In this document: piece by piece, positions 8,642-16,073 of the stretch
How the letters are laid out: every line of letters begins with the position of its first letter
Numbering within the stretch: position 1 is the stretch's first letter
From: DASPKX01 sp035627835
GTDB lineage: Bacteria; Verrucomicrobiota; Verrucomicrobiia; Limisphaerales; SXQI01
Assembly (NCBI GenBank): GCA_035627835.1
Contig: DASPKX010000160.1
Coordinates: 1 to 39,440, forward strand
Direction of reading: 5' to 3'
Length of the DNA stretch: 39,440 nt
Notes under the pieces: generated by a model
What the model was told of the DNA's origin: nothing
Seen by the model: the letters and a program-made list of their open reading frames with translations, nothing else
Databases searched by the model: none
Made by a program: the position numbers and the translations under genes

Positions 8642-10042
8642 CTAAGCGAAGAGTTCCTCCACGGGTTTGAAGTTCATGTATTTAGTGCCAGAAGCAGGTT
8701 CAACGTAATGGAAGGCGCGGCCGGAAGGGGTATTCTCGATGATCTTGCTCCAGTCAATGCCCATGGCGGAATAGATGGTGCAGGCGAGGTCTTCCATATA
8801 AATGGGGCGATTGCCGGACCACCCCGGATCGACCACTTTGCCGCCTTCAGCGTCTGTTTTTCCGATTACGCCGCTCTTGCGAATCCCGCCGCCAGCGAGC
8901 ATGCCCGAATGCACATGGATGTAATGCTCGCGGCCGGCGCGGGTGTCGCTAATCGCGCCGGGAGTTCGACCGAATTCGCTGACACAAACAAGGAGGGTTT
9001 CGTCGAGGAGTGTTTTGCCGGCTTGGTGTTTGGAGGGGGTGCTTTCGAGATCTTTCACCAGGGCGCTGAAGGCCTGATCCAGCTCACGGATCAGTGTGGG
9101 ATGATTGCGCGTGTTTTCTTTGTAGATATCGCCGTGATGATCCCATCCACCGTGGCTAGCGAGGATGAAGCGCGTGCCCGCGTCTGCTTTGAAGAGGTTT
9201 CGGGAGAGAGCGAGAGAGACGCCGATGGAGCTTTGGCCATAGCGCTTCTTGTCGTCGTCACTGACGCTGAAGATGTGTGGCACTCGGGGATCATTCATGA
9301 TGGCCCAAGCGCCGCGGTAGTATTCGTGGTAATCCGGGAAGCTGCGGTCGAGCCCGGCGGCACCCTCCCGAAGCGAGCCGTCCAGTTTCTGCAGGCGTTC
9401 CCAACGGCGGCGCATGGTGTCGGCCATTCCGGGCTGCGGAGCCAGAGCGGGAGGACCATCCTTAATCGCGAGACTTAATGGACCGAACTCAGCGGAGAGA
9501 AAACCTTGGTTGATGAGGCCGGCCTGATTGCCTGCCATGTTCATGGCGATGTAAGGCGGGAGTGAATCGGAACTCTTTCGGTCTTTGGCAAGTTCGTGGC
9601 AAACGACAGCGCCGATGGCCGGCACTTCCTTCGCGAGAGCCAGGTTCAATGGGTGGCCGGTTTGAATGTAATACTGGGCGCGGCCATGAACGGCGTCCCA
9701 GGCAGCCATTGACCGGACGACGCTGACCTTGTCGAGAATGCCGCTGAGGTTCGGGAAGAGCCCGCGCGGCAAGTGTATATCATTCGCATAGCTCCGAATA
9801 TCGAAGTATTCAGGCGTCGATGGGGTGACTTTGGCGTCCAGAGAGTCCACCTGGCTCAAGCCGCCTTCGAGGTTGATGAACAGAACCTGGCGGGCCGTGC
9901 CGCGGGGCTGCGCTTTCTTTTCAGCGCCCCAGACGTTCAGCGGCGTGAAGCGGTTTAGAAAGCCACCAGCCACCGCCAGGCCGCCGATTCGAAGCAGCTC
10001 GCGACGAGAAAGGGCGGGAACGTTGCGCGTGAAAAGGTTCAT
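8642..10042 (-). CDS. DUF1501 family protein with Tat signal
   Basis: The 466-aa protein starts at the ATG at 10040-10042, which gives a clean twin-arginine signal, SRRELLRIGGLAVAGGF (arginines 13 and 14). A longer in-frame start at 10132 would bury the signal inside and is rejected. The mature part belongs to DUF1501, a member of the alkaline-phosphatase/sulfatase-like superfamily: VLFINLEGGLSQVDSLDAK at the start, GHGGWDHH-like ILASHGGWDHHGD in the middle, and VCVSEFGRTPG with HYIHVHSG near the end are the usual landmarks. It is the last gene of a three-gene operon and starts 5 bases after the stop of the DUF1549/1553 gene. In PVC bacteria the two families are nearly always paired; the substrate is unknown, with polysaccharide or sulfated glycan use a common suggestion. 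Confidence 0.93.
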   Translation of the reverse strand: MNLFTRNVPALSRRELLRIGGLAVAGGFLNRFTPLNVWGAEKKAQPRGTARQVLFINLEGGLSQVDSLDAKVTPSTPEYFDIRSYANDIHLPRGLFPNLSGILDKVSVVRSMAAWDAVHGRAQYYIQTGHPLNLALAKEVPAIGAVVCHELAKDRKSSDSLPPYIAMNMAGNQAGLINQGFLSAEFGPLSLAIKDGPPALAPQPGMADTMRRRWERLQKLDGSLREGAAGLDRSFPDYHEYYRGAWAIMNDPRVPHIFSVSDDDKKRYGQSSIGVSLALSRNLFKADAGTRFILASHGGWDHHGDIYKENTRNHPTLIRELDQAFSALVKDLESTPSKHQAGKTLLDETLLVCVSEFGRTPGAISDTRAGREHYIHVHSGMLAGGGIRKSGVIGKTDAEGGKVVDPGWSGNRPIYMEDLACTIYSAMGIDWSKIIENTPSGRAFHYVEPASGTKYMNFKPVEELFA

Positions 10043-10047
10043 AGCGG

Positions 10048-11895
10048 CTAGTAGTTGAACACGAAGTCGAGTTTGTTCAGGAGCGCCCAATGCAGGTCTT
10101 CGGCCCCTGTTCGACGGTTTTCGGAGAGCCATTCCAGAGCTTGCTGCTTCTCCTGCGGCAAAGGCGGACGGCTGAGAGTGGCGAGATAAAGCTGCTCCAC
10201 GATCTGGTCGTCGGTTTTGTCTGATCTCACCAATTGCGCAACGCGGCTTTCACCGTCCGCTTTGACGCGGCTGCTAACGAACGGGCTGTTCATCAAGGTC
10301 ATGGCCTGGAGAATGGATCCGCCCGGCTGACGATCGAACTGCTCGCGGTTGGCCATGCCGAACGTGTGCATCAAAGCTTTTGCTTCACCATGGTTGATCT
10401 GCTCGGGTGTGGATGCTTCGGTCCAATACCTGATGGGCTTTAGCTCTGTTCCATAGATCGGATCCCGCCGCTTGTAATTGCCGTGGACGAGAGTGGCTTC
10501 GGAGATCGCGTCATGAACTTGCTCGGCGCTGAGAAGGCGGACGTAATGACGCGAGAAGTAAGGGGTGTATGACTCCTTCCATTCGCCGTCGAACCTGGAG
10601 GAGAGTTGATATGCGCTCGATTCGGTGATCAGGCGCATCAGCTTGCGGAGGTCGTACCCATCCTTGGCAAACTGAGCAGCGAGAGCATTCAGCAATTCTG
10701 GGTTTGTCGGTTGAATCGGCCAGGGGGCTTCGGGCGGGTTTGCGGGATCCTGGCGGGCGAGATCGAAGTTGTCCACCGGCTCAACGATGCCGACCCCGAA
10801 GAACTGCTTCCAGATGAGGTTGACGGTGGCGCGCGCAAATTGCGGGTGCTCTGTGAGCATACGGGCAAATTGCGGCCGCAATGGTTTGCTCAAATCGGCC
10901 TTTTCACCGGTGAGCAGGAACGTTGGATGAACCTCACCGCCATTGCGGCGCAGGCGGACGGAACTCGCTCCCTTGGTGTCGTAACCTTCGCCGTCATCCG
11001 TGATGGTGAAGCGATCCTGGAAGGGGACAATGCGCACACGGGTCTTCCCGAAGAAGGCGCCCATGGCCCAGAAATCCCGGCGCGTCTTGGGGACGAGGTC
11101 CACGTTGACCTTCTCGAGAAATCCTTTCCCGCCATGGCAGGAGATGCATTGGTAATTCACCCCAAGGAAAATGCGCGCGGATTGAACGATGATTTCATCC
11201 GAGGTGTCTTCCAAACGGTCCGAATACATGGTGTCGCCGGCCACATGCCAGCGAGCGAGGAAAGCAGAAGGCGCAGAATCAGGGCTCCAGACGCTCGAGG
11301 GCGCCGAGGCGGTGAGCAGCTCACGAACGAATTGGTCATACGGCTTCCCATCAGCGAGAGATTTTCGCACCCAGGCATCGAAATGCTTGGTGGTTGGTTC
11401 GCCGATGCGGTTGGCGCAGTTGCGGAACAGATCCTCGAACCAATAGGCCCAATGATCCACCCATGCAGGGCTGCCAAGCAGTTGATTGATGAGCTTGTCT
11501 CGTTTGGCGGGATCATCGCTCGTGATGAAAGATTCCAGTTGGGCCACTGTTGGAATCCGGCCTGTGAGATCTAGATAGGCGCGGCGGCAAAACTCGTGAT
11601 CGGTAGTGAGCGGCGCATGCGGAATCTTCGCTACACGCATGGCGCCAAACAGATGCTGATCGATCAGGTTGCGGATCGCCACGTTCGTGGAGCCGCCGGA
11701 ATGGGGGAGTTTCGAGGCAACCTGCTCGGTTAAAGCGCTGACTTCTTTTTCAAGGTTAGGCGCTTTGAGGTCGGCGTGATCCTTGTCGAACTTGGAATCC
11801 CTTGGCATCGCGCCGAAGGAAGATGCAGACAACGAGACGACCGCAACCATGAGCGCCAGCCGGGTGCAGAACCTTGAGACAGTCGCAGGCATCAT
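10048..11895 (-). CDS. DUF1549/DUF1553 (PSCyt2/PSD1) protein with CxxCH motif
   Basis: This 615-aa protein starts with a hydrophobic export signal (residues about 10-30). The DUF1549 (PSCyt2) part includes DHEFCRRAYLDLTGRIPT (about 99-116) and the DRLEDTSDEI segment, followed by CISCH at 250-254, a CxxCH motif that fits covalent haem c attachment. The DUF1553 (PSD1) part follows, with RPQFARMLTEHPQFARATVNLIWKQ-type sequence and the C-terminal LYLATLSRPPLPQEKQQALEWL. Some family members carry an extra N-terminal cytochrome domain (PSCyt1); this one does not. Its ATG overlaps the stop of the upstream NHL gene by 4 bases, indicating translational coupling. Confidence 0.92.
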   Translation of the reverse strand: MMPATVSRFCTRLALMVAVVSLSASSFGAMPRDSKFDKDHADLKAPNLEKEVSALTEQVASKLPHSGGSTNVAIRNLIDQHLFGAMRVAKIPHAPLTTDHEFCRRAYLDLTGRIPTVAQLESFITSDDPAKRDKLINQLLGSPAWVDHWAYWFEDLFRNCANRIGEPTTKHFDAWVRKSLADGKPYDQFVRELLTASAPSSVWSPDSAPSAFLARWHVAGDTMYSDRLEDTSDEIIVQSARIFLGVNYQCISCHGGKGFLEKVNVDLVPKTRRDFWAMGAFFGKTRVRIVPFQDRFTITDDGEGYDTKGASSVRLRRNGGEVHPTFLLTGEKADLSKPLRPQFARMLTEHPQFARATVNLIWKQFFGVGIVEPVDNFDLARQDPANPPEAPWPIQPTNPELLNALAAQFAKDGYDLRKLMRLITESSAYQLSSRFDGEWKESYTPYFSRHYVRLLSAEQVHDAISEATLVHGNYKRRDPIYGTELKPIRYWTEASTPEQINHGEAKALMHTFGMANREQFDRQPGGSILQAMTLMNSPFVSSRVKADGESRVAQLVRSDKTDDQIVEQLYLATLSRPPLPQEKQQALEWLSENRRTGAEDLHWALLNKLDFVFNY

Positions 11896-12983
11896 GGAGC
11901 TGGGTTGGGAAGGTTCAGCATAACGCCGCTGGGGTTGAGTTCACCTGCCACTGTATCCACCCGGCCAGCAGGGTCAACCCTCCGCACCCGTTGGTTGGCG
12001 CGGTCCGCAATGTAGATGCTGCCATCAGGATGAACCGCGACTTTCTGCGGGGCGTTAAAGTTGGCGAGGATCGCGGGCCCACCATCGCCTTTGAACGCAG
12101 CTTCACCGGAGCCAGCGATGCTCATGACAACGCCGTTTGACAGGAGGCGCACACGGTTATTCCCGCTGTCACTAATCCAAAGCTTGCCAGCGGCATCGAA
12201 CTTCAGGTCGCCTGCTGAGAAGAGCTTCGCTTTGGAGGCCACCCCCCCATCGCCGCTGAACCCAGCGCCGCCATTTCCAGACCCGGGGCCAAAACCCATG
12301 ATCGTGGTGATGGTGCCATCCGCGCTGACGCGGCGAATACGGCTGTTGCCGCCATCGCTTATGTAAACCGCGCCGTCCGGCCCAACTGCCACGGCGAGCG
12401 GCAGGCTAATTTGAGCTTTGTCCGCAGGTCCACCATCACCGGCGAGGCCGGCCTCCTTTCCCGCGAAGGTGGAGATGATGCCGTTTGTGTCCACGCGCCG
12501 CACGACATGGTTAAAAGTGTCGGCGATGTAGAGATTGCCTGCGCGATCCGCAGCGACTCCTTGCGGGTTGTCCAACGAAGCTTCCGTCGCTGCGCCGCCG
12601 TCACCTTTATGCCCAGCTTTGCCATTCCCCACAATGGTATGGATTGTGCCGTCGGGACGGATCGCGCGGATCCGGTGGTTGAACGTGTCCGCTATGAGCA
12701 GAGTGCCATCGGCGAGAAATAATAGTTCATGCGGCGCATTGAGGGTGGCGCGCGATGCATGCTCACCATCCCCGCTGAATCCTGCAACACCGGTTCCCGC
12801 GACGAGTGCGAGATTCGTCCCTTCCAGACGGAAGATTTGGTGCGCGCCAATGTCGCTGATGTGAAGCCGATCGCTTTTGTCGAAGGCGAGTCCGTTGGGA
12901 TAAATGAGCCGCGGCCTCGGCTCCGCAGGTATCGATTGAACTGCAACAAACAATAGGCAGGCAAGTAAGCGCTGGAGCAGCAT
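11892..12983 (-). CDS. Exported NHL-repeat beta-propeller protein
   Basis: The 363-aa protein begins with a signal peptide (MLLQRLLACLLFVAVQSIPAEP). The rest is built from about six repeats of roughly 55 residues, each with a GDGGPA or GDGGAA element, an SLDNPQGVA/NAPQKVA strand, and a YIADTFNHVVRRV-like strand. This is the NHL six-bladed propeller. Such propellers usually bind ligands or other proteins and need not be enzymes. It is the first gene of the operon with the DUF1549/1553 and DUF1501 genes, its stop overlapping the next start by 4 bases. Confidence 0.9.
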   Translation of the reverse strand: MLLQRLLACLLFVAVQSIPAEPRPRLIYPNGLAFDKSDRLHISDIGAHQIFRLEGTNLALVAGTGVAGFSGDGEHASRATLNAPHELLFLADGTLLIADTFNHRIRAIRPDGTIHTIVGNGKAGHKGDGGAATEASLDNPQGVAADRAGNLYIADTFNHVVRRVDTNGIISTFAGKEAGLAGDGGPADKAQISLPLAVAVGPDGAVYISDGGNSRIRRVSADGTITTIMGFGPGSGNGGAGFSGDGGVASKAKLFSAGDLKFDAAGKLWISDSGNNRVRLLSNGVVMSIAGSGEAAFKGDGGPAILANFNAPQKVAVHPDGSIYIADRANQRVRRVDPAGRVDTVAGELNPSGVMLNLPNPAP

Positions 12984-13184
12984 GCGGGTTATGCTTCGTT
13001 GTAAGCGGCTGAGCCGCTCGGCGCAACCCGCAACTCAGATGTTCCGCTGCGGAGCAATCGGAGCCGCGTCCTGAGCTGCCCTCCGCGCTTTCACGTAGAG
13101 CGTGTCGGGGCATTGGGCCATACACTTTCAGAGCCGAAACAAGTTTGCGGTTTAGCGAATCGGATATACCCTTTGTCACACTGA
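12984..13184. other. Divergent intergenic region with a short palindrome
   Basis: This 201-base region must hold the promoters of the NHL operon (minus) and of the UreF-like gene (plus). It contains the palindrome AGCGGCT-G-AGCCGCT at 13004-13018. No convincing promoter hexamers or small gene were seen. Confidence 0.4.
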
Positions 13185-13862
13185 ATGTCGCTTGGAGAGA
13201 ACAATGTGGCGAACCAACGCAGGCTCACGCTTGAGAGCGAAGAGCTGGCCGGAGATTTGCGCCAATTAGCCGAGCAGCTCGGGTCTGCGGAGAGCGTCAC
13301 CGATCTCGCAGGAGCGGTCCCTGGCGGTGGTTTTGAGACTGTCCGCTCGCTGTCGCAACTGCGCGACTTTCTCGGCGAATACCAACGGGACGTTCTGTAC
13401 GCTCGGGAGTTGGAGCTGATCCAACGCGCTTTCCTCCATGCCAGCCGCAATGAAGTGCGCGAGCTGATCGCGCTGGACGAAGAGATGTCGCGCGAGCCGG
13501 GCGTTCAACGCTTCGCGACGGCAAGTTTGTATGTGGGCAAATGCCAGCTCCGCCGCTTGCGGCCGCTAAAAGATCACCGCGTTGTTCAGCGGTATCTCAC
13601 CGCGATTGAAGGTGGCAAAGCCAAGGGCTGGCATCTCATAGTTTATGGGATTGTGCTCGCGGTATACTCGCTGCCGCTGCGCCAGGGTCTCGTGAATTAC
13701 GGCTCACAAACGATGCAAGGGTTCATCAACGCCGCAGCACGACGGCTCGCCTTGGCTGAACGGGCTTGCGACGATTTGCATGAGGAAGTTTGCGGCACGC
13801 TTCTTCCCGCCGTGGAGAAAGTTGTCGCGCCTGCCTTTCCAAAAAAATTTCAGGTGGTGTGA
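13185..13862 (+). CDS. UreF-like protein
   Basis: The 225-aa all-helical, soluble protein resembles UreF, the urease accessory protein that works with UreG and UreD/H in nickel insertion. Supporting features are PGGGFETVRSLSQLRDFL near residue 45, LDEEMSREPGVQRFATASLYVGKCQLRRL in the middle, and a hydrophobic GIVLAVYSLPLRQGLVNYG stretch followed by GFINAAARRLALAERACDDLH, which matches the order of the UreF core. No other urease gene is in the window, so it may be a stand-alone homolog with another role. A GTG at 13206 (ANQRRLTL) is an alternative start. It lies 17 bases before the symporter gene and is probably co-transcribed with it. Confidence 0.6.
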   Translation: MSLGENNVANQRRLTLESEELAGDLRQLAEQLGSAESVTDLAGAVPGGGFETVRSLSQLRDFLGEYQRDVLYARELELIQRAFLHASRNEVRELIALDEEMSREPGVQRFATASLYVGKCQLRRLRPLKDHRVVQRYLTAIEGGKAKGWHLIVYGIVLAVYSLPLRQGLVNYGSQTMQGFINAAARRLALAERACDDLHEEVCGTLLPAVEKVVAPAFPKKFQVV

Positions 13863-13879
13863 CGCGGGAGTGACAGGGG

Positions 13880-15370
13880 ATGTCACCGGGGATCATCGTT
13901 AGCTGCATCGCGGGTTACTTCGCTTTCCTGCTCCTCATCGCGTGGTTCACTTCGCGGCGCGCGACCAACCAGAGTTACTTCCTTGGCAATAAAGCTTCGC
14001 CTTGGTTCGTCGTTGCGTTCGGGTTGATTGGCGACACGCTTTCAGGGGTCACGTTCATTTCAGTGCCTGGCCAAGTCGCGACGGCGAAGTTCAGCTACTT
14101 CCAAATCGTGCTCGGGAATGTGGTTGGGTACGTGATCATCGCTGAAGTCCTGCTCCCGCTTTATTATCGACTGAACCTGACCTCCATCTATTCGTACTTG
14201 CGAGAACGAATCGGCCCATTCGCGCAGAGAACAGGGGCATTTTTCTTCATCATCTCGCGGCTCACCGGGGCTGGAGCGCGTTTGTTCCTGGCGGCAATAG
14301 TCTTTCAGAAGTTTGTGTTCGATCAGTGGCGCATTCCGTTCGCTGTCACGGTGAGCGTGATCATCGCGCTGATCCTGATCTACACGGTTCGCGGGGGAAT
14401 CAAGACGCTCGTCTGGACGGATACTTTCCAGTCGGCGTTTCTATTGATGGGGCTGGTTCTTTCGGTGGTGGCGATTGGGCGGGAGCTGGATCTGTCGTTT
14501 GTTGGGTTGGGCAGGGCGGTCTGGGAGAGCCCCCACTCCCAAGTTTTCTTCTGGGATTGGAAGCAGCCGAATTACTTTTGGAAGCAGTTCATCGCTGGAA
14601 TCTTCACGGCGCTTGCCATGACTGGGCTGGACCAAAACATGATGCAGAAGAATCTTTCGTGCCCCAGCCTAAAGGCGGCAAAGAAGAACATTTATTCCTA
14701 CACAGTGATTCTGCTGGGCATCAATGCCCTGTTCCTTTCGTTGGGCGCGTTGTTGTTCGCGTATGCGAACGCGAAAGGGGTCGCCATTCCGCAAAGCACC
14801 GATCAATTGTTTCCCACGCTGGCGCTCACACGACTGGGGGCGTTTGCGGCGGTGGTGTTTATCTTTGGTCTAACCGCAGCCACGTTCTCAAGCGCGGATT
14901 CCGTTCTGACGACGCTGACAACCTCCTTCTGCATCGACTTCCTGGGAATGGAGCGGGATGGAGGTTGGACCGAGGAGCGCAAGGCACGTGTTCGAATGGC
15001 GGTGCATGGGATGTTCGCGGTGTTGCTGCTGGGAATTATTCTGCTGTTCCAGGCCTTGGCGGGAGGGGCGATCATCACCGCAGTTCTGGCCATTGCGGGC
15101 TACACCTACGGGCCGCTCCTGGGGCTCTTTGCTTTTGGGATTCTCACAGGCCGGCAGGCGTTCGACCGTTACACGCCATTGATCTGCGTGGTCTCGCCTG
15201 CGATCTGCTGGTTCGTGCAACGGAACTCCGAATCCCTCCTCGGCGGGTATAAACTTGGGTTTGAGCTGCTGGTTTTGAACGCTCTGCTCACATTCCTAGG
15301 CTTGGTGATTTTCAGCGGCAAAGAAAAACCCCTGGCTCACCGAGTGATCCAGGGGTTCGGAAAGCAGTAA
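13880..15370 (+). CDS. Sodium:solute symporter (SSS family)
   Basis: This 496-aa inner-membrane protein has about 13 hydrophobic segments and follows the SSS (SLC5-like) pattern. Early parts include SYFLGNKASPWFVVAFGLIGDTLSGVTFISVPGQV, in which the TLSGVTF segment is the sodium-site region of TM1-TM2. Then RLTGAGARLFLAA and YTVRGGIKTLVWTDTFQ follow, the latter a family hallmark. TGLDQNMMQKNLSC and FGLTAATFSSADSVLTTLTTSF mark later helices. The substrate is uncertain: these genes in PVC bacteria are often annotated as sugar or sialic-acid carriers. The 3' end contains an inverted repeat that acts as a terminator for the opposite strand. Confidence 0.92.
   Translation: MSPGIIVSCIAGYFAFLLLIAWFTSRRATNQSYFLGNKASPWFVVAFGLIGDTLSGVTFISVPGQVATAKFSYFQIVLGNVVGYVIIAEVLLPLYYRLNLTSIYSYLRERIGPFAQRTGAFFFIISRLTGAGARLFLAAIVFQKFVFDQWRIPFAVTVSVIIALILIYTVRGGIKTLVWTDTFQSAFLLMGLVLSVVAIGRELDLSFVGLGRAVWESPHSQVFFWDWKQPNYFWKQFIAGIFTALAMTGLDQNMMQKNLSCPSLKAAKKNIYSYTVILLGINALFLSLGALLFAYANAKGVAIPQSTDQLFPTLALTRLGAFAAVVFIFGLTAATFSSADSVLTTLTTSFCIDFLGMERDGGWTEERKARVRMAVHGMFAVLLLGIILLFQALAGGAIITAVLAIAGYTYGPLLGLFAFGILTGRQAFDRYTPLICVVSPAICWFVQRNSESLLGGYKLGFELLVLNALLTFLGLVIFSGKEKPLAHRVIQGFGKQ
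15320..15357 (-). terminator. Rho-independent terminator of the lipoprotein gene, inside the symporter gene
   Basis: On the minus strand a perfect 9-bp stem AACCCCTGG ... CCAGGGGTT (15349-15357 with 15327-15335, 13-base loop) is followed directly by TTTCTTT, a classic intrinsic terminator. It lies 21 bases beyond the stop of the convergent lipoprotein gene, within the last codons of the symporter gene. Confidence 0.75.
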
Positions 15371-15377
15371 GTCTCGT

Positions 15378-15767
15378 TTAGCGAGTTGCGGCCAACTTCA
15401 AGGCAATTTGCTTGCTGATTTCGCTGGCGAGATCGATGTCAGGGGTGCGGTTTTTCTTGCGGGCTTGAACCAGCACTCGGCAGACCTTGGGCTCGACTTC
15501 CTCAACGCGCACCCAAACGGTGCGGGTGTCCACGCGAGCTTCGACCACGTTTGCAATGGTGTTTTCGCTCACGAGAGTGCCGTTGAACGCGAGCACATCC
15601 TTCGCCGCTTGGAAGGCCTGGGCTGTTGGGCGCTCATAGCGGCTCTCCAACTGGTCCTTCACGATCGGCATCCCGGCGCGCATGCGGCCATCGACGGTGC
15701 TATGGCAACCGGCGAGCGCCACAGCGAGAGTGAGCAAACCGAACGCGCGAAGAAGCTGTTTATTCAT
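15378..15767 (-). CDS. Small lipoprotein, DUF3568-like
   Basis: Starting at the ATG at 15765-15767, the 129-aa protein has a short lipoprotein signal, MNKQLLRAFGLLTLAVALAGC, with the lipobox ALAGC. The mature part, with ...ERPTAQAFQAAKDVLAFNGTLVSE, VVEARVDTRTVWVRVEEV and RVLVQARKK..., alternates one helix and several beta strands as in DUF3568 lipoproteins of Verrucomicrobia and Chlamydiae. The frame is open upstream to 15905, but that would place the lipoprotein signal 46 residues inside. The protein likely sits on the inner face of the outer membrane; function unknown. Confidence 0.82.
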   Translation of the reverse strand: MNKQLLRAFGLLTLAVALAGCHSTVDGRMRAGMPIVKDQLESRYERPTAQAFQAAKDVLAFNGTLVSENTIANVVEARVDTRTVWVRVEEVEPKVCRVLVQARKKNRTPDIDLASEISKQIALKLAATR

Positions 15768-16073
15768 TGGGCGTATGCAAGCAAATTGCCCGGACCCGTC
15801 AAGCTTTTCCCCGCTTGTGGTCCTTCGACCCCGAGCATCGTAGCTCCGATTTCCCAAGTTTGTGAGGACCGCCAAGCACGTAGGTTCTCGGTTGAACGAG
15901 TTCATTTTTGGCGAATAACATCCTGGGGCTGAAGCGTCTGTTCTTGCTGCAAATGGAATGGGTGCGTGTAACCCAATTCGGGGGGAACGCGTCTGTTCGA
16001 TTGTTCTTCACGTGAGTGATGACCGGCTTCGGCGCTTTCTCACCGGATTTTGTGCCCGTCGCCTTTAGCGCCA
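15768..16073. other. Divergent intergenic region without a clear gene
   Basis: These 306 bases separate the lipoprotein gene (minus) from the efflux operon (plus) and should carry both promoters. A 91-codon minus-strand frame (15799-16074) crosses it, but its sequence is unlike a protein. The decamer GCGTCTGTTC occurs twice (near 15935 and 15990), possibly a regulatory repeat; otherwise nothing was seen. Confidence 0.4.

Noticed and set aside
10606..11574. Plus-strand frame of 322 codons
   Set aside because: Antisense to the DUF1549/DUF1553 gene, which has strong family motifs; no motif in the shadow.
14326..15252. Plus-strand frame of 308 codons in another frame
   Set aside because: Overlaps the symporter completely; rich in Gly, Ala, His and Arg and without membrane helices or motifs.
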